From: Mycobacterium sp. 852002-40037_SCH5390672
Lineage (GTDB): Bacteria; Actinomycetota; Actinomycetes; Mycobacteriales; Mycobacteriaceae
Direction of reading: 5' to 3'
Length of the DNA: 64,000 nucleotides
NCBI RefSeq assembly: GCF_001665875.1
Contig: NZ_LZTA01000086.1
Location: 1 to 64,000 of the forward strand
Part shown: in pieces, positions 1 through 8,319 of the stretch
Numbering within the stretch: the first letter of the stretch is position 1
Layout of the letters: each line of letters starts with the position of its first letter
Made by a program: the position numbers and the translations under genes
The notes under the pieces: generated by a model
The model's database searches: none
Told to the model about the DNA's origin: nothing
Seen by the model: only the letters and a program-made list of their open reading frames with translations

Positions 1-67
1 TCCACTAAGCCCGGAGGTCCTCCCAAGCACAAGCCCAGACAGTCATTAACGTGCCCGCCCGGTACAG

Positions 68-1834
68 CTAGCCGGTGTAGGCCGGCTTTCGTGCCGAGCT
101 GCCCGCCCGGAGGAATTCACCGAATCGCTTCTCGCCCAGCTCCGGCGACGCCTTACCCGCGCCGAAGGCAAGGTTCCCGGACACCAGGACCGCTGTGACC
201 GTGTCGTCGTTGCGGTTCACCATCCGCGACAACCCGCCGTACGACTCGACCGGATGCTCCGCGTAGCGGTCGAGCGACTCGTCGAGCTTGTCGGGATTGA
301 TGATGGCGATGTCGGCGCGGTCGCCTTCACGCAGCGTGCCGGCATCGATCTCGTACCACGCCCCGAGCTCACCTGTGAGCCGGTGCACGGCACGCTCCAT
401 CGACATGAACGGCGTGCCCCGCTTCTCGGCGTCGCGCACGTGGCGCAGCAGGCGCAGCCCGCAGTTGTAGAACGCCATGTTGCGCAGGTGCGCGCCCGCG
501 TCGGAGAACCCCATCTGGACGCCTGCGCTTTGCGCCAGTTTCTTGAGCAGGTCGGGCCGGTGGTTGGAGATCGTGGTGCGCCAGCGCAGCTTTTCGCCGT
601 GCTCAAGCACCAGGTCGAGGAACGCGTCGACGGGATGCAGGCCACCGCGATCCAGGCCTACCTGCCCGAAGGACTTGCCGACGACCGACTCGTCCGGGCA
701 TGCCACGATGTCGGCGTCGAAGAAGTCGCGGTGCCACACCCTGGGCCCGTATTTCTTGTCGTAGTCCTTGCGGAACTGCCGCCGGTAGTCTTCGTCGCGC
801 ATCAGCTCGTTGCGGGCGATCTCGTCCTGCAGGTGCAGGGCCGCCGCGCCGGACCCGAACTCCTCGAAGATCACCAGCGAGATTCCGTCGGCGTAGACCT
901 CGAACGGCACCGGCAGATGCTGCCAGCGGAAATCGGCGCCCAGCGCATTCACCATCCGCGCGAGCCAGTCCATCAGATGGATGACCGGAGGCAAGGATTT
1001 GACGTCGGCGGCCGACAGCAGGCTGGTCTTCAATCGACGGCGGCCCACCCCGAGCGAGGTGGCCAGCTGCGAAACGATCGACAACGGGTTCGTGATGTCG
1101 GGCCCCGACTGCAGGATTTTGTTGCGCCGCCGCAGGATGGCGTTCAATCGCCGGAGTTCACGAGGCTTGGCGTAGGTCGACGGCAGCGTGCGCGATCTGC
1201 AGATCTCGCCGTCGAGTTTGTCGAAAAGCAGTTGCTGCGAGGACAGCCCGACGAAGCCTGCGTCGAGAGCCTCTTCCAGCATCGACTCCATCCGCGCGAG
1301 TTCCGCTGCCGACGGGCGGGTGTCCTTGCGGGTGGCCCGGTCCAGCCCCATCGTCGCGGCACGCATGTCGGAGTGACCGATGAACGCCGCAATGTTGGGG
1401 CCCAGGTTCAGCTGCTCGAGCGCAGTCACATATTCCTTGGGGCTGTTCCATGACCGGGCTTGGTTGAGCTGCTCGATGACATAGCGCCGCGGAATCGCCT
1501 CGACGCGGCCGAAGATGTCGCCCGCGTCGACATTGTCCAGGTACACGGTGGACAGCGAGCAGGAGCCCAGCATCACGGTCGTCACGCCGTGTCGCAATGA
1601 TTCGGAAAGCGCTGGCTCACAGAGTGTTTCGATGTCGTAGTGGGTGTGGATGTCGATGATGCCCGGAATCACCCATTGACCCGTGGCGTCGATGACCTGG
1701 GCGCCGGTCGTATCGAGTGGCCCCTTGGCGATGGTGACCACGCGCCCGTCACGCACGCCGATGTCCCGGTAAGCCGAAGGCCCGCCCGTCCCGTCGAACC
1801 AGCGCCCGTTCGTGATCACGGTGTCGTACTGCAT
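68..1834 (-). CDS. D-aminoacylase-like amidohydrolase (N-acyl-D-amino acid deacylase family)
   Basis: Predicted zinc-dependent amidohydrolase of 588 residues that would hydrolyse an amide in the cytoplasm; its true substrate is unknown. The chain opens with the beta-sandwich strand YDTVITNGRWFDGTG, followed by the HxH metal motif in IDIHTHYD (His63, His65). A Cys at about residue 92 (LGSCSLS) sits where D-aminoacylases place a metal ligand. Later come IGHSDMR, a His in ISNHRPD and the catalytic-type Asp of FSDAGAH. The ATG at 1834 is preferred over a start 105 bases upstream because the homology begins there and GAAAGG stands just upstream. It is divergent from a TetR gene, which is a plausible regulator. 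The family call is firm; the substrate is not. Confidence 0.85.
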   Translation of the reverse strand: MQYDTVITNGRWFDGTGGPSAYRDIGVRDGRVVTIAKGPLDTTGAQVIDATGQWVIPGIIDIHTHYDIETLCEPALSESLRHGVTTVMLGSCSLSTVYLDNVDAGDIFGRVEAIPRRYVIEQLNQARSWNSPKEYVTALEQLNLGPNIAAFIGHSDMRAATMGLDRATRKDTRPSAAELARMESMLEEALDAGFVGLSSQQLLFDKLDGEICRSRTLPSTYAKPRELRRLNAILRRRNKILQSGPDITNPLSIVSQLATSLGVGRRRLKTSLLSAADVKSLPPVIHLMDWLARMVNALGADFRWQHLPVPFEVYADGISLVIFEEFGSGAAALHLQDEIARNELMRDEDYRRQFRKDYDKKYGPRVWHRDFFDADIVACPDESVVGKSFGQVGLDRGGLHPVDAFLDLVLEHGEKLRWRTTISNHRPDLLKKLAQSAGVQMGFSDAGAHLRNMAFYNCGLRLLRHVRDAEKRGTPFMSMERAVHRLTGELGAWYEIDAGTLREGDRADIAIINPDKLDESLDRYAEHPVESYGGLSRMVNRNDDTVTAVLVSGNLAFGAGKASPELGEKRFGEFLRAGSSARKPAYTG

Positions 1835-1960
1835 CGGCGGCCTTTCTGTTGCACCGGACGCTTGGGGAAACCGTCGGGTCTGTCGATCCCAACGGGTCTG
1901 CGAGCGGTTGCCGGTGTGTTGGTCGGGCGTCCACGTCACCTGCCGCCAGATCCCCAGTGA

Positions 1961-1983
1961 TCATACATAATGTACATATTGTC
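1961..1983. promoter_or_regulatory. Candidate TetR operator in the amidohydrolase/tetR divergent region
   Basis: This AT-rich stretch in GC-rich surroundings contains the palindrome ATGTACAT flanked by CATACATA on the left and TATTG on the right, so it is an imperfect inverted repeat. It lies between two divergent genes, about 125 bases from the amidohydrolase start and about 110 from the tetR start. The words CATACATA and TACATATTG recur at 2797-2807, upstream of the cutinase gene. Binding by the adjacent regulator is inferred only. Confidence 0.4.
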
Positions 1984-2095
1984 TCGCCGCGTTATCGGTG
2001 CACGACTCGACGGTTAGCCAGCAACGATGGCGTCGCGACAGACGTTATGATCCAGCTGTGGGGTTCACCGGTTACGGGTTTGCCGTCCGTTAATC

Positions 2096-2767
2096 ATGCG
2101 CAGTCACGGTTGGGCAGGAAACACGCCGGCGTCCGATGCGGAGGCGATCGAGCGCATTCTCGACGCCGCCGACAAGATCATCGACGAACGTGGCTCGGCG
2201 ATGCGGATCGCCGACGTGGCGCGCGCACTGGGCGTGACCCGGCAAACCGTCTATCGATACTTCCCCGGTACGCAAGCCCTGTTGGTGGCCACCGCGATGC
2301 GGTCGGCCGACGGCTTCCTCGATCGGATGGCGGCCCATCTCGAAGGTGTCACGGACCCGGTGGTAGCCATCACCGAGGGAATGGCGTTTGCCGTCGAAGA
2401 GCTGGCCGCCGACAACCAGGTCGAATTCGTGCTCAGCCAGCGCCACCGCGGTGGCCAGAAGGTTTCGATCATCTCCGATACCGCTTTGACGTTTGGCCGT
2501 TCGATGCTGCACCGTTACGACATCGATTGGGAGCATTACGGTTTCGATGAAGCGGGTCTGGAAGAACTGAACGAGTTCTCACTGCGGGTCCTGCATTCCT
2601 TTTTGTCCGATCCGGGACGGCCACCGCGCAGCGGTGCCGATCTCCGGCGCTACCTCACTCGCTGGATCGGCCCGGCGATCGCCTACCCGCAGATGGTCCG
2701 CGCGATGGATGCACTCGGCGCGGCGGAACCGCCGCGAACACGTCGGCGCTCATCGAAAGCGTCCTGA
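2096..2767 (+). CDS. TetR family transcriptional regulator
   Basis: DNA-binding repressor-type protein of 223 residues. The N-terminal tri-helical HTH spans roughly residues 15-62: the helix ERILDAADKIIDERG is followed by the recognition segment IADVARALGVTRQTVYRYF. The C-terminal ligand domain is not similar to any regulator I can name. It is divergent from the amidohydrolase at 68-1834, which suggests local control, and the cutinase gene follows on the same strand about 180 bases later. No clear Shine-Dalgarno precedes the ATG. A TTATGAT box about 50 bases upstream of the start could be a -10 element. The C-terminal end is basic (RTRRRSSKAS). Confidence 0.85.
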   Translation: MRSHGWAGNTPASDAEAIERILDAADKIIDERGSAMRIADVARALGVTRQTVYRYFPGTQALLVATAMRSADGFLDRMAAHLEGVTDPVVAITEGMAFAVEELAADNQVEFVLSQRHRGGQKVSIISDTALTFGRSMLHRYDIDWEHYGFDEAGLEELNEFSLRVLHSFLSDPGRPPRSGADLRRYLTRWIGPAIAYPQMVRAMDALGAAEPPRTRRRSSKAS

Positions 2768-2793
2768 CCTGTCCGAGCCGGCTCAGCGCGCAT

Positions 2794-2810
2794 GACCATA
2801 CATATTGGTC
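2794..2810. promoter_or_regulatory. Inverted repeat GACCA-N7-TGGTC upstream of cutinase
   Basis: Perfect 5-base arms (GACCA and TGGTC) surround a 7-base AT-rich centre in the tetR-cutinase intergenic region, 140 bases before the cutinase start. The centre shares TACATATTG with the candidate operator at 1961-1983. It could be a second site for the same TetR protein, or part of the cutinase promoter. Confidence 0.35.
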
Positions 2811-2950
2811 ACTATGTCCGGCAGGTCTGGTGCGCGATGCGCCCCTCGCCGACGCGTGTCATTGACGCCGGGTGGAGGTCTTCGTCACACCGGGGGTCCG
2901 TACGACCCGCATAACGCGCGCCCGCGGCCGTCCTGTGGCAGGATCGCAAT

Positions 2951-3622
2951 GTGAAGGCGCATCCCCTCGCTGTGTTGACTTGTGCTGTGCTGGCGCCGAT
3001 TTGGGCTCTGCTGATCGGCCCGGTCTCGTCGGCGTCCGCTGAGCCATGCCCCGACGTCGAGGTGGTGTTCGCCCGTGGCACCACCGAGCCTCCGGGCATC
3101 GGCCGCATCGGTCAGAACTTCGTTGACACCTTGCGTTCGCACGTAGGCGGTAAGTCAGTGGGCGTATATCCAGTCGATTACCCGGCCACCACGGATTTCC
3201 CCACCGCCGCCGACGGCATCAGCGACGCCGGCAACCATGTCGAGCAGATGGCGATGAATTGCCCCCGCACCAAGATGGTGCTGGGCGGCTACTCGCAGGG
3301 CGCCGCGGTGATGGGCTTCGTCACCGAAAGCGCCGTGCCGGATGGCGTACACCTGGTGCAGGCGCTGCAGCCGATGCCGGCCGACGTGGCCAACCACGTG
3401 GCCGCGGTGGCGCTGTTCGGCAAGCCATCGAGCCAGTTCATGAGCATCATCAACCAGCCACCGGTGACCATCGGGCCGCTGTACTCGGCGAAAACCCTCG
3501 AGTTGTGTGTCCCCGGCGACCCGATCTGTTCCGGTGCGGGCAACCCCGCCGCCCACCGCCAATACGTCGAGGCCGGATTGGTCGACCAAGCGGCCGATTT
3601 CGCCGCCAATCGGCTCTCTTAG
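2951..3622 (+). CDS. Secreted cutinase-like esterase (Culp family)
   Basis: Secreted serine esterase of 223 residues in the mycobacterial cutinase-like family, whose members hydrolyse lipid or ester substrates outside the cell. A Sec signal peptide covers about residues 1-30 (cleavage near ASA-EP), followed by EPCPDVEVVFARGTTEPPG, typical of these proteins. The nucleophile elbow GYSQG places Ser115. The catalytic Asp is likely in CVPGDPIC and the His in AAHRQYV, with paired cysteines around both. Translation starts at a GTG preceded by a weak AGGA. No lipobox or anchor is present, so the protein should be released. Confidence 0.92.
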   Translation: MKAHPLAVLTCAVLAPIWALLIGPVSSASAEPCPDVEVVFARGTTEPPGIGRIGQNFVDTLRSHVGGKSVGVYPVDYPATTDFPTAADGISDAGNHVEQMAMNCPRTKMVLGGYSQGAAVMGFVTESAVPDGVHLVQALQPMPADVANHVAAVALFGKPSSQFMSIINQPPVTIGPLYSAKTLELCVPGDPICSGAGNPAAHRQYVEAGLVDQAADFAANRLS

Positions 3623-3674
3623 GCTGTCCAGGGCCGCTTCGACGTCGGCGAGCATTGTCGGTTCGGTCCGTCGG

Positions 3675-4595
3675 TCAGTTTGCCGGCTTTCCGGCCGGCT
3701 CGTCGCCGCCCGTGCCATCGACCATCTTGTGCACGTCCTGCAGCGACCACGGCCCGGCCCGATGGTGGTCGCGGTAGCCCAGCAGCCGCGGCGTTTGGCG
3801 GTCGAAACTCCCCACGAAACCGCCTGCGGCAACGAGGATTTGACCTGTCACTTCGCGCGACAGATCGCTCGCCAGATACGCGTAGACCGGGGCGACGAAC
3901 TCGGGCGGAGCGCTGTCGAGTGATGCCCGCATGGTCATCTCGTCGAGCAGCCCACGGCGGTGCAGGTCTTCGATGTGTTTTTCGTACTCGGCACCGGTGG
4001 ACAGTCTGGTCCTGGCGCCGGGGCAGACCACGTTGGCCCGCACGCCATAGGGCCTCAGTTCGGCGGCCATGGCCATCGTCAGGCCGTTGACGGCCCCCTT
4101 CCCCGCCGGATAACCCGTCCCGCCGTAGTCACCCAGGAACGCCACCGAGCTGGTGTTGACGATGGCTCCGTGCCCCTGGGCGGCCAGGACGGGAGCGGCC
4201 ACCCGGCAGGTGTGGAAAGCCGTGCCGAGATGGGCGCTGATCAGACGGTCGAACTCGTCCGTCGTGATCGTCAGAATCGACGAGCCCGGGGGTTCGGCGA
4301 TCCCGGCGCAATTGATCAGGGTGTCCAACCGCCCGAACGTGCTCAGGCATTGGTCGACGAGTGCACGGGCGACGTTCTCTTCGTCTGCGGCTCCCACCAC
4401 CGCGTTCGCCTGGCCGCCGGCCGCCGCGATCGCCCCGACCGTCTCTTGCACGGCCTGTTCGTCACGCCCGTTGACGACGACGCCGGCGCCGAGGCTGCCC
4501 AGCAGCTCAGCGACAGCACGTCCGATGCCGCGGCTGCCACCCGAAACCACCACCCCACGGCCGGCCAGCGGGCCCGCGGAGTCGGTCCGGCTCAT
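3675..4595 (-). CDS. Short-chain dehydrogenase/reductase
   Basis: NAD(P)-dependent classical SDR of 306 residues. The cofactor motif is SGGSRGIG, with NCAGIA after beta-4, the serine in NTSSVAF and a Tyr-x3-Lys pair in YPAGKGAV. The substrate is unknown. The open frame continues 93 codons upstream, but that extension is arginine-rich and unlike any SDR, so the ATG at 4595 is chosen; it has only a weak GGGGG-type ribosome site. The C-terminal 60 residues (VGSFDRQTPRLLGYRDHH onward) form an extension found in long SDRs. It is convergent with the cutinase gene. Confidence 0.85.
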   Translation of the reverse strand: MSRTDSAGPLAGRGVVVSGGSRGIGRAVAELLGSLGAGVVVNGRDEQAVQETVGAIAAAGGQANAVVGAADEENVARALVDQCLSTFGRLDTLINCAGIAEPPGSSILTITTDEFDRLISAHLGTAFHTCRVAAPVLAAQGHGAIVNTSSVAFLGDYGGTGYPAGKGAVNGLTMAMAAELRPYGVRANVVCPGARTRLSTGAEYEKHIEDLHRRGLLDEMTMRASLDSAPPEFVAPVYAYLASDLSREVTGQILVAAGGFVGSFDRQTPRLLGYRDHHRAGPWSLQDVHKMVDGTGGDEPAGKPAN

Positions 4596-5382
4596 CGAGG
4601 GCCCCCGTGCGGGCCACGCGGCGCACCACGTAAAGCGTTGCGCGCGAATTGCTCTCGCGTCCGGTAACAGGCCATGCGCTCGACGGGGGTCACGAACATT
4701 AGGCGAACAGTACCCAGCCGAATCAGAAATGAGAACCGAAGCCAAACATTTCCGGGCCTCGACGCGCTGCGTGCTCCCAGCAACCTCCATCAGTGGGGGT
4801 TCAGAGGAGTTGTCACTGCCATCCTGCTGCCTGATCATCCGGCTTCGGAGCCAACGACGCTTCGCCCGTGGCAACCGCCTCGTCGGTTCCGCTGTGGTAC
4901 ATCGGTGAGCAAATCACTACCGATGAGAGCCAGCACCAAACCGGGGAAATTAGTTTGCCAGTAGCGTGGGCCGCTTCGCCGTCGGCGGTGTCGCGGCCCG
5001 CGACGCCTCAGCTGGGCGGCGTTGTTTTCTGTGGCAGGAAGGTCGTCACCTTCGTGCCATGGGTTTGCCAGCACCCATCTCGTACACCGCGGAAACTGTT
5101 CAGAAACCATCTGGAACCACCGCCCCGAGCGATCGCCGGATGATGCGATGGGGCGTATAGTCTGCAATGAAGTCCGTTATGGACGCGTCGCCGTTTAGCT
5201 AAAAGCGGTCCAGTCAGCCGCATGGCTACTGAGCTTGGTATGGCTCCGGCGAACCGAACCTCGAGCCACCTCTCCGTTCCTGCGTGCGTTGGGTAATCGG
5301 CCGTCCTGCGGATCAGGGTGCAGTAGAGGCGTGTACATAACTGCGATCTCTCACTGCAGACGACTCGAGGAGTGAGTCAGCC
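4596..5382. other. Gene-poor intergenic region, nothing recognised
   Basis: About 790 bases separate the SDR start from the leader frame of the sigma factor. Several short open frames cross it in all frames, but none has a plausible ribosome site together with a recognisable protein. It is somewhat less GC-rich than its surroundings. No tRNA, repeat array or transposase remnant was seen. It may contain the promoters of both flanking genes; a GGGTAA at about 5291 resembles a SigF-type -10, but no matching -35 element is at the right distance. Confidence 0.5.
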
Positions 5383-5451
5383 ATGCAAACTTGTTCGCGC
5401 GCAAACGTTTACCCGGCTCGTCGACTGAGCACCAGGTGCGCCGGCCGATGA
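5383..5451 (+). CDS. 22-residue leader peptide frame overlapping the sigma factor start
   Basis: A very short frame (MQTCSRANVYPARRLSTRCA plus two residues) starts with ATG and is preceded by CGAGGAG at a spacing of 10 bases, a much better ribosome site than the sigma gene has. Its TGA overlaps the sigma ATG as ATGA. This arrangement suggests translational coupling, with ribosomes finishing the leader and reinitiating on the sigma factor. The peptide is basic and resembles no known family. It could instead be the start of a longer sigma leader read from a TTG at 5391 in another frame. Not confirmed as a real gene. Confidence 0.5.
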   Translation: MQTCSRANVYPARRLSTRCAGR

Positions 5452-6263
5452 CCAATGTAATTTCTGAAACACGTCCGGCCCCAGCCCCGCGGCCCACCAA
5501 AAAATCCGACGATTCATACGAGGACGTCTTCCAGATGTTCTTGGCGCTGTATGAGCTTCCTGTCGAATCTCACGAGTACGTCCGTCAGCGCGAACGCATT
5601 GTGGCCAGGTGCCTCCCGCTCGCCGATCACGTGGCCAGCCACTTCGCCCGCCGCGGAGAAGGTCTCGACGATCTGATTCAGGTGGCGCGTCTGGGCTTGA
5701 TGAACGCCGTCAACCGATTCGACCCCGCGAAGGGCCCCAGCTTCATCGGTTTTGCGGTGCCCACGATGATGGGCGAGGTCCGGCGTTACTTTCGTGACTA
5801 CAGCTGGGGCATGCGCGTCCCGCGGCGGTTGCGTGAGCTACACGTACAGATCAGCAGAACCACCGCGGATCTGGCTCAGCAACTCGGGCGCGCGCCCACC
5901 GCCGGTGAGCTCGCCCAGGTGCTCCAGGTTCCGCGGGAGGAAATCGTCGAATGCCTCGTCGCGGGCGACGCCTATCGTCTCGATTCCCTGGATGCGCCGC
6001 TCGGCTCCGATGGTTCGGGAACGCCCCGCTCGGTGGCCGATTCGGTCGGCGACATCGATCCACAGATTGAGCACATCACCAATCGCGAAGCGCTCCGGGT
6101 TTTGGTTGCCACCCTGCCCGAGCGGGAACGCGACGTTCTGCGCATGCGGTTCTTTGAATCCATGACGCAAAGCCAGATCGCGGAGCGGATCGGGGTGTCG
6201 CAGATGCAGGTATCGCGCATCTTGGCGAACACGCTGAGCTGCCTGCGCGATCAGCTCGAGTAG
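5448..6263 (+). CDS. SigF/SigB-type alternative sigma factor
   Basis: RNA polymerase sigma factor of 271 residues in the SigB/F/G group, which directs stress or stationary-phase transcription. Region 2 contains DDLIQVARLGLMNAVNRFDP and FAVPTMMGEVRRYFRDYSW, with the group's typical basic segment RVPRRLRELH. Region 3 covers the ADLAQQLGRAPTAGELAQVL segment. Region 4 ends with the HTH in MTQSQIAERIGVSQMQVSRI. Compared with M. tuberculosis SigF from memory it is clearly homologous but divergent, so it may be a paralogue rather than SigF itself. No anti-sigma gene (RsbW/UsfX type) lies next to it, unlike the canonical usfX-sigF pair. The start at 5448 shares ATGA with a 22-codon leader. Confidence 0.88.
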   Translation: MTNVISETRPAPAPRPTKKSDDSYEDVFQMFLALYELPVESHEYVRQRERIVARCLPLADHVASHFARRGEGLDDLIQVARLGLMNAVNRFDPAKGPSFIGFAVPTMMGEVRRYFRDYSWGMRVPRRLRELHVQISRTTADLAQQLGRAPTAGELAQVLQVPREEIVECLVAGDAYRLDSLDAPLGSDGSGTPRSVADSVGDIDPQIEHITNREALRVLVATLPERERDVLRMRFFESMTQSQIAERIGVSQMQVSRILANTLSCLRDQLE

Positions 6264-6285
6264 CCCGGTCCAACGGGCCCAGGAC

Positions 6286-6312
6286 GCTGCGCGGCATGGC
6301 ATGCCGCGCAGC
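6286..6312 (+). terminator. Perfect 13-bp inverted repeat after the sigma factor
   Basis: GCTGCGCGGCATG is followed after one base by its exact reverse complement, 22 bases beyond the sigma stop codon. It would form a very stable GC-rich RNA hairpin. No U-tract follows, which is usual for mycobacterial terminator-like hairpins. A DNA-binding site ahead of the lipoprotein gene at 6381 is an alternative reading. Confidence 0.5.
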
Positions 6313-6380
6313 ACTGTACTGTGCGATTCGAAGACAACCCGACTCTGTCGCCAGGAAGGCCTGGAAGGGAGCTCGACACG

Positions 6381-7013
6381 ATGAGGATGGCACGAACTGT
6401 GATCGCGGGAGTCGCAGCGACGACGGCACTGGCGGTGTCGGTAGCCGGCTGCGGCAGCACTAAGCAGCAGCCGTCACCGTCAAAGTCGGGATCGGCCACC
6501 TCGGCAACCTCGGCCACCAGCAGCCCCGGCCCGGCACCGGCGTCATCGGCGCCGGCGCAACCCAATGAGTACGCCAAACTGCTCATCCAGGCCGGTGACA
6601 TCAACGCCCCGATCCCCTTCACCGCCGCGCCCCCGACCGGCAATCCCAACGGCCAGCCGGGCGTGGCGACCACGTTCAAAGACGACGACGGTAGCCACGC
6701 GATCAAGGTGACCATCGGCGTCTACGACGATCCCGACGCCGCCACGAACGCCTTGAACGCCGCGAAGGGTCAGCAGGCTGGTGCGATCAAGGATCCGACC
6801 ACGCAACCGTCGAACATCGGTAGTGGCGGAACGATGCTGATGGGCAACACCCCGGACCGCAGCAAGGGCGTGGTGATCCTGCTCTTCACCGAGGGCAAGG
6901 CGCTCGCCACGCTGGAGTTCGACGGCCCAACCGACACGCTGGCCCCGCCAGACTTCGTCAACGACATCGGCCAGAAGCAAGATGCGGCAATCAAGAAGGG
7001 GCTCGGCAGCTAG
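6381..7013 (+). CDS. Lipoprotein, paralogue of the one at 7676-8293
   Basis: Predicted exported lipoprotein of 210 residues. A lipobox (SVAGC) places the lipidated Cys at residue 24 after a positively charged n-region and hydrophobic core. A Ser/Thr/Pro/Ala-rich linker runs to about residue 60, followed by a globular domain beginning YAKLLIQAGDINAP. The C-terminal part (LEFDGPTDTLAPPDFVNDIGQKQDAAIKKGLG) is nearly shared with the second lipoprotein, so they arose by duplication. I do not recognise a biochemical function. The start at 6381 is chosen because GGAAGGGAG precedes it and the lipobox is at the right distance. Confidence 0.82.
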   Translation: MRMARTVIAGVAATTALAVSVAGCGSTKQQPSPSKSGSATSATSATSSPGPAPASSAPAQPNEYAKLLIQAGDINAPIPFTAAPPTGNPNGQPGVATTFKDDDGSHAIKVTIGVYDDPDAATNALNAAKGQQAGAIKDPTTQPSNIGSGGTMLMGNTPDRSKGVVILLFTEGKALATLEFDGPTDTLAPPDFVNDIGQKQDAAIKKGLGS

Positions 7014-7038
7014 GCGCCGCACTACCACCGGGGACGCT

Positions 7039-7530
7039 ATGAACGTCATCAACGGCATGCCGGCTCACGCCCTGCTGCTGCACTTCGTATTGGTGCTCGT
7101 GCCGCTGACCGCCTTGCTGGAAATCGTTTGCGGGGTCTGGCCCGCGGCCCGGCGCGGGCAGCTGATGTGGCTCACGCTGATTCTCGCCGCGGCCACCATG
7201 GTGCTGACGCCCATCACCATCAACGCTGGTGGATGGCTCTACGGCCTGCGAACGAATCCCAGCCCGATCCTGCGCGAACACGCCGAGCGGGGCAGCCTGA
7301 TGACCTACTTCTCCGCCGCACTGCTGGCGGCTGCGGTCGTACTCGTCGCCTTGCGGGTGATCGAACGTCGATCCGACAAACGCCGCGCCGCCGCCCGGAT
7401 ACTCGTCGCGATTGTCGTGCTGGCAGTAGGGATCTCGTCGATGGTCCAGATCTACCGGGTGGGCGACGCCGGTGCTCAATCGGTCTGGGGCACCGAGATC
7501 GCGCGCCTGACGAAGAACCACGCGGGCTGA
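7039..7530 (+). CDS. DUF2231-type four-helix membrane protein
   Basis: Integral membrane protein of 163 residues with about four hydrophobic helices (roughly residues 10-30, 40-60, 88-107 and 122-140). The N-terminus MNVINGMPAHALLLHFVLVL matches the opening of the DUF2231 family, in which a His-containing first helix is typical. It lies 25 bases after one lipoprotein and about 145 bases before its paralogue, so the three may work together at the membrane. Function unknown. The ATG at 7039 is preferred over an upstream start, whose extra residues are arginine-rich and lie inside the preceding gene. Confidence 0.8.
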   Translation: MNVINGMPAHALLLHFVLVLVPLTALLEIVCGVWPAARRGQLMWLTLILAAATMVLTPITINAGGWLYGLRTNPSPILREHAERGSLMTYFSAALLAAAVVLVALRVIERRSDKRRAAARILVAIVVLAVGISSMVQIYRVGDAGAQSVWGTEIARLTKNHAG

Positions 7531-7675
7531 CGACGCCGCTCACGGGAAACCCTGCCAGACGTATCGGGAGGTCGAGGCCGGAGTAACTGCCGCGCAGTAA
7601 CTACGTTCAGCGACATGGGCGCTTGTGTTGCGTTACCGTTTGCGGTGTCGAAGCCGGGGGCGGAAGGAAACGTCC

Positions 7676-8293
7676 ATGAGCAAATTTTCCAGGCTTGCCG
7701 CCGGGGTGCCGCTGACGATGGCGCTGGCAGGCGCAACGGTGGTCGGCTGCAGCACCGGATCGAAGTCATCGCCGCCCACGAGGCCGTCTAGCGCCTCGAG
7801 TTCGGCCGGCCGCACCGCGACGTCGACGTCGGCAGCCGCCCAGCCGTCCGACTACACCCGGTTGCTCATCGCGGCCGGCGATATCAACGCACCTGAAGCC
7901 TTCACGGCCACCCCGCCGACCAACAACCCGAACGGCCAACCCGGGGCCAGCACCACGTTCAGCAACAACGACCGCACGCATGTGATCACCGACAGCATCC
8001 AGGTCCTGCCCGATCCGGCCGCCGCGCTCGGTGCGCTGGAATCGGCAAAGGCTACGCGGGATGGTTACGTCCACGGAGTACCCGAGCCGATCGCGATCGG
8101 CGCCAATGGCACCGCGATCTCGGGCCCGTCGCCCGACGGGGCCAAGGGAGTGACCGTGCTGCTGTTCACCGAGAACAAGGCCTTCGTCGAATTGGAGTTC
8201 GACGGGCCGCCCAGTGCCCTGGTGCCGCCGGACTTCGTGACCGACGTCGGCCAAAAGCAAGATGCCGCAGTCAAGAAGGGCCTCGGCGGCTAA
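7676..8293 (+). CDS. Lipoprotein, paralogue of the one at 6381-7013
   Basis: Exported lipoprotein of 205 residues with the lipobox TVVGC (Cys25), a Ser/Thr/Ala linker to about residue 60 and a globular domain starting YTRLLIAAGDINAPEAFTA. The domain aligns along its length with that of the first lipoprotein, including NPNGQPGA, a KGVTVLLFTE-type strand and the PPDFVTDVGQKQDAAVKKGL end. GGAAGGAAA precedes the ATG. The function is unrecognised; two membrane-anchored copies around a small integral protein suggest a cell-envelope role. Confidence 0.82.
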   Translation: MSKFSRLAAGVPLTMALAGATVVGCSTGSKSSPPTRPSSASSSAGRTATSTSAAAQPSDYTRLLIAAGDINAPEAFTATPPTNNPNGQPGASTTFSNNDRTHVITDSIQVLPDPAAALGALESAKATRDGYVHGVPEPIAIGANGTAISGPSPDGAKGVTVLLFTENKAFVELEFDGPPSALVPPDFVTDVGQKQDAAVKKGLGG

Positions 8294-8319
8294 CAGCGGA
8301 CGTGCCGGCCGCCGCCGAA

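Noticed and set aside
254..1453. Long open frame on the plus strand opposite the amidohydrolase
   Set aside because: It is fully antisense to a gene with clear catalytic motifs, its product is rich in Arg/Val/His/Gln as expected from reversed GC-rich codons, and it has no recognisable domain.
4596..4874. N-terminal extension of the SDR at 3675-4595 to a TTG at 4874
   Set aside because: The added 93 residues have no SDR similarity and no ribosome site; the Rossmann fold begins normally after the ATG at 4595.
4596..5382. Search for tRNA, small RNA or mobile-element remnants in the gene-poor stretch
   Set aside because: No cloverleaf, terminal inverted repeats or transposase fragments could be recognised by eye.
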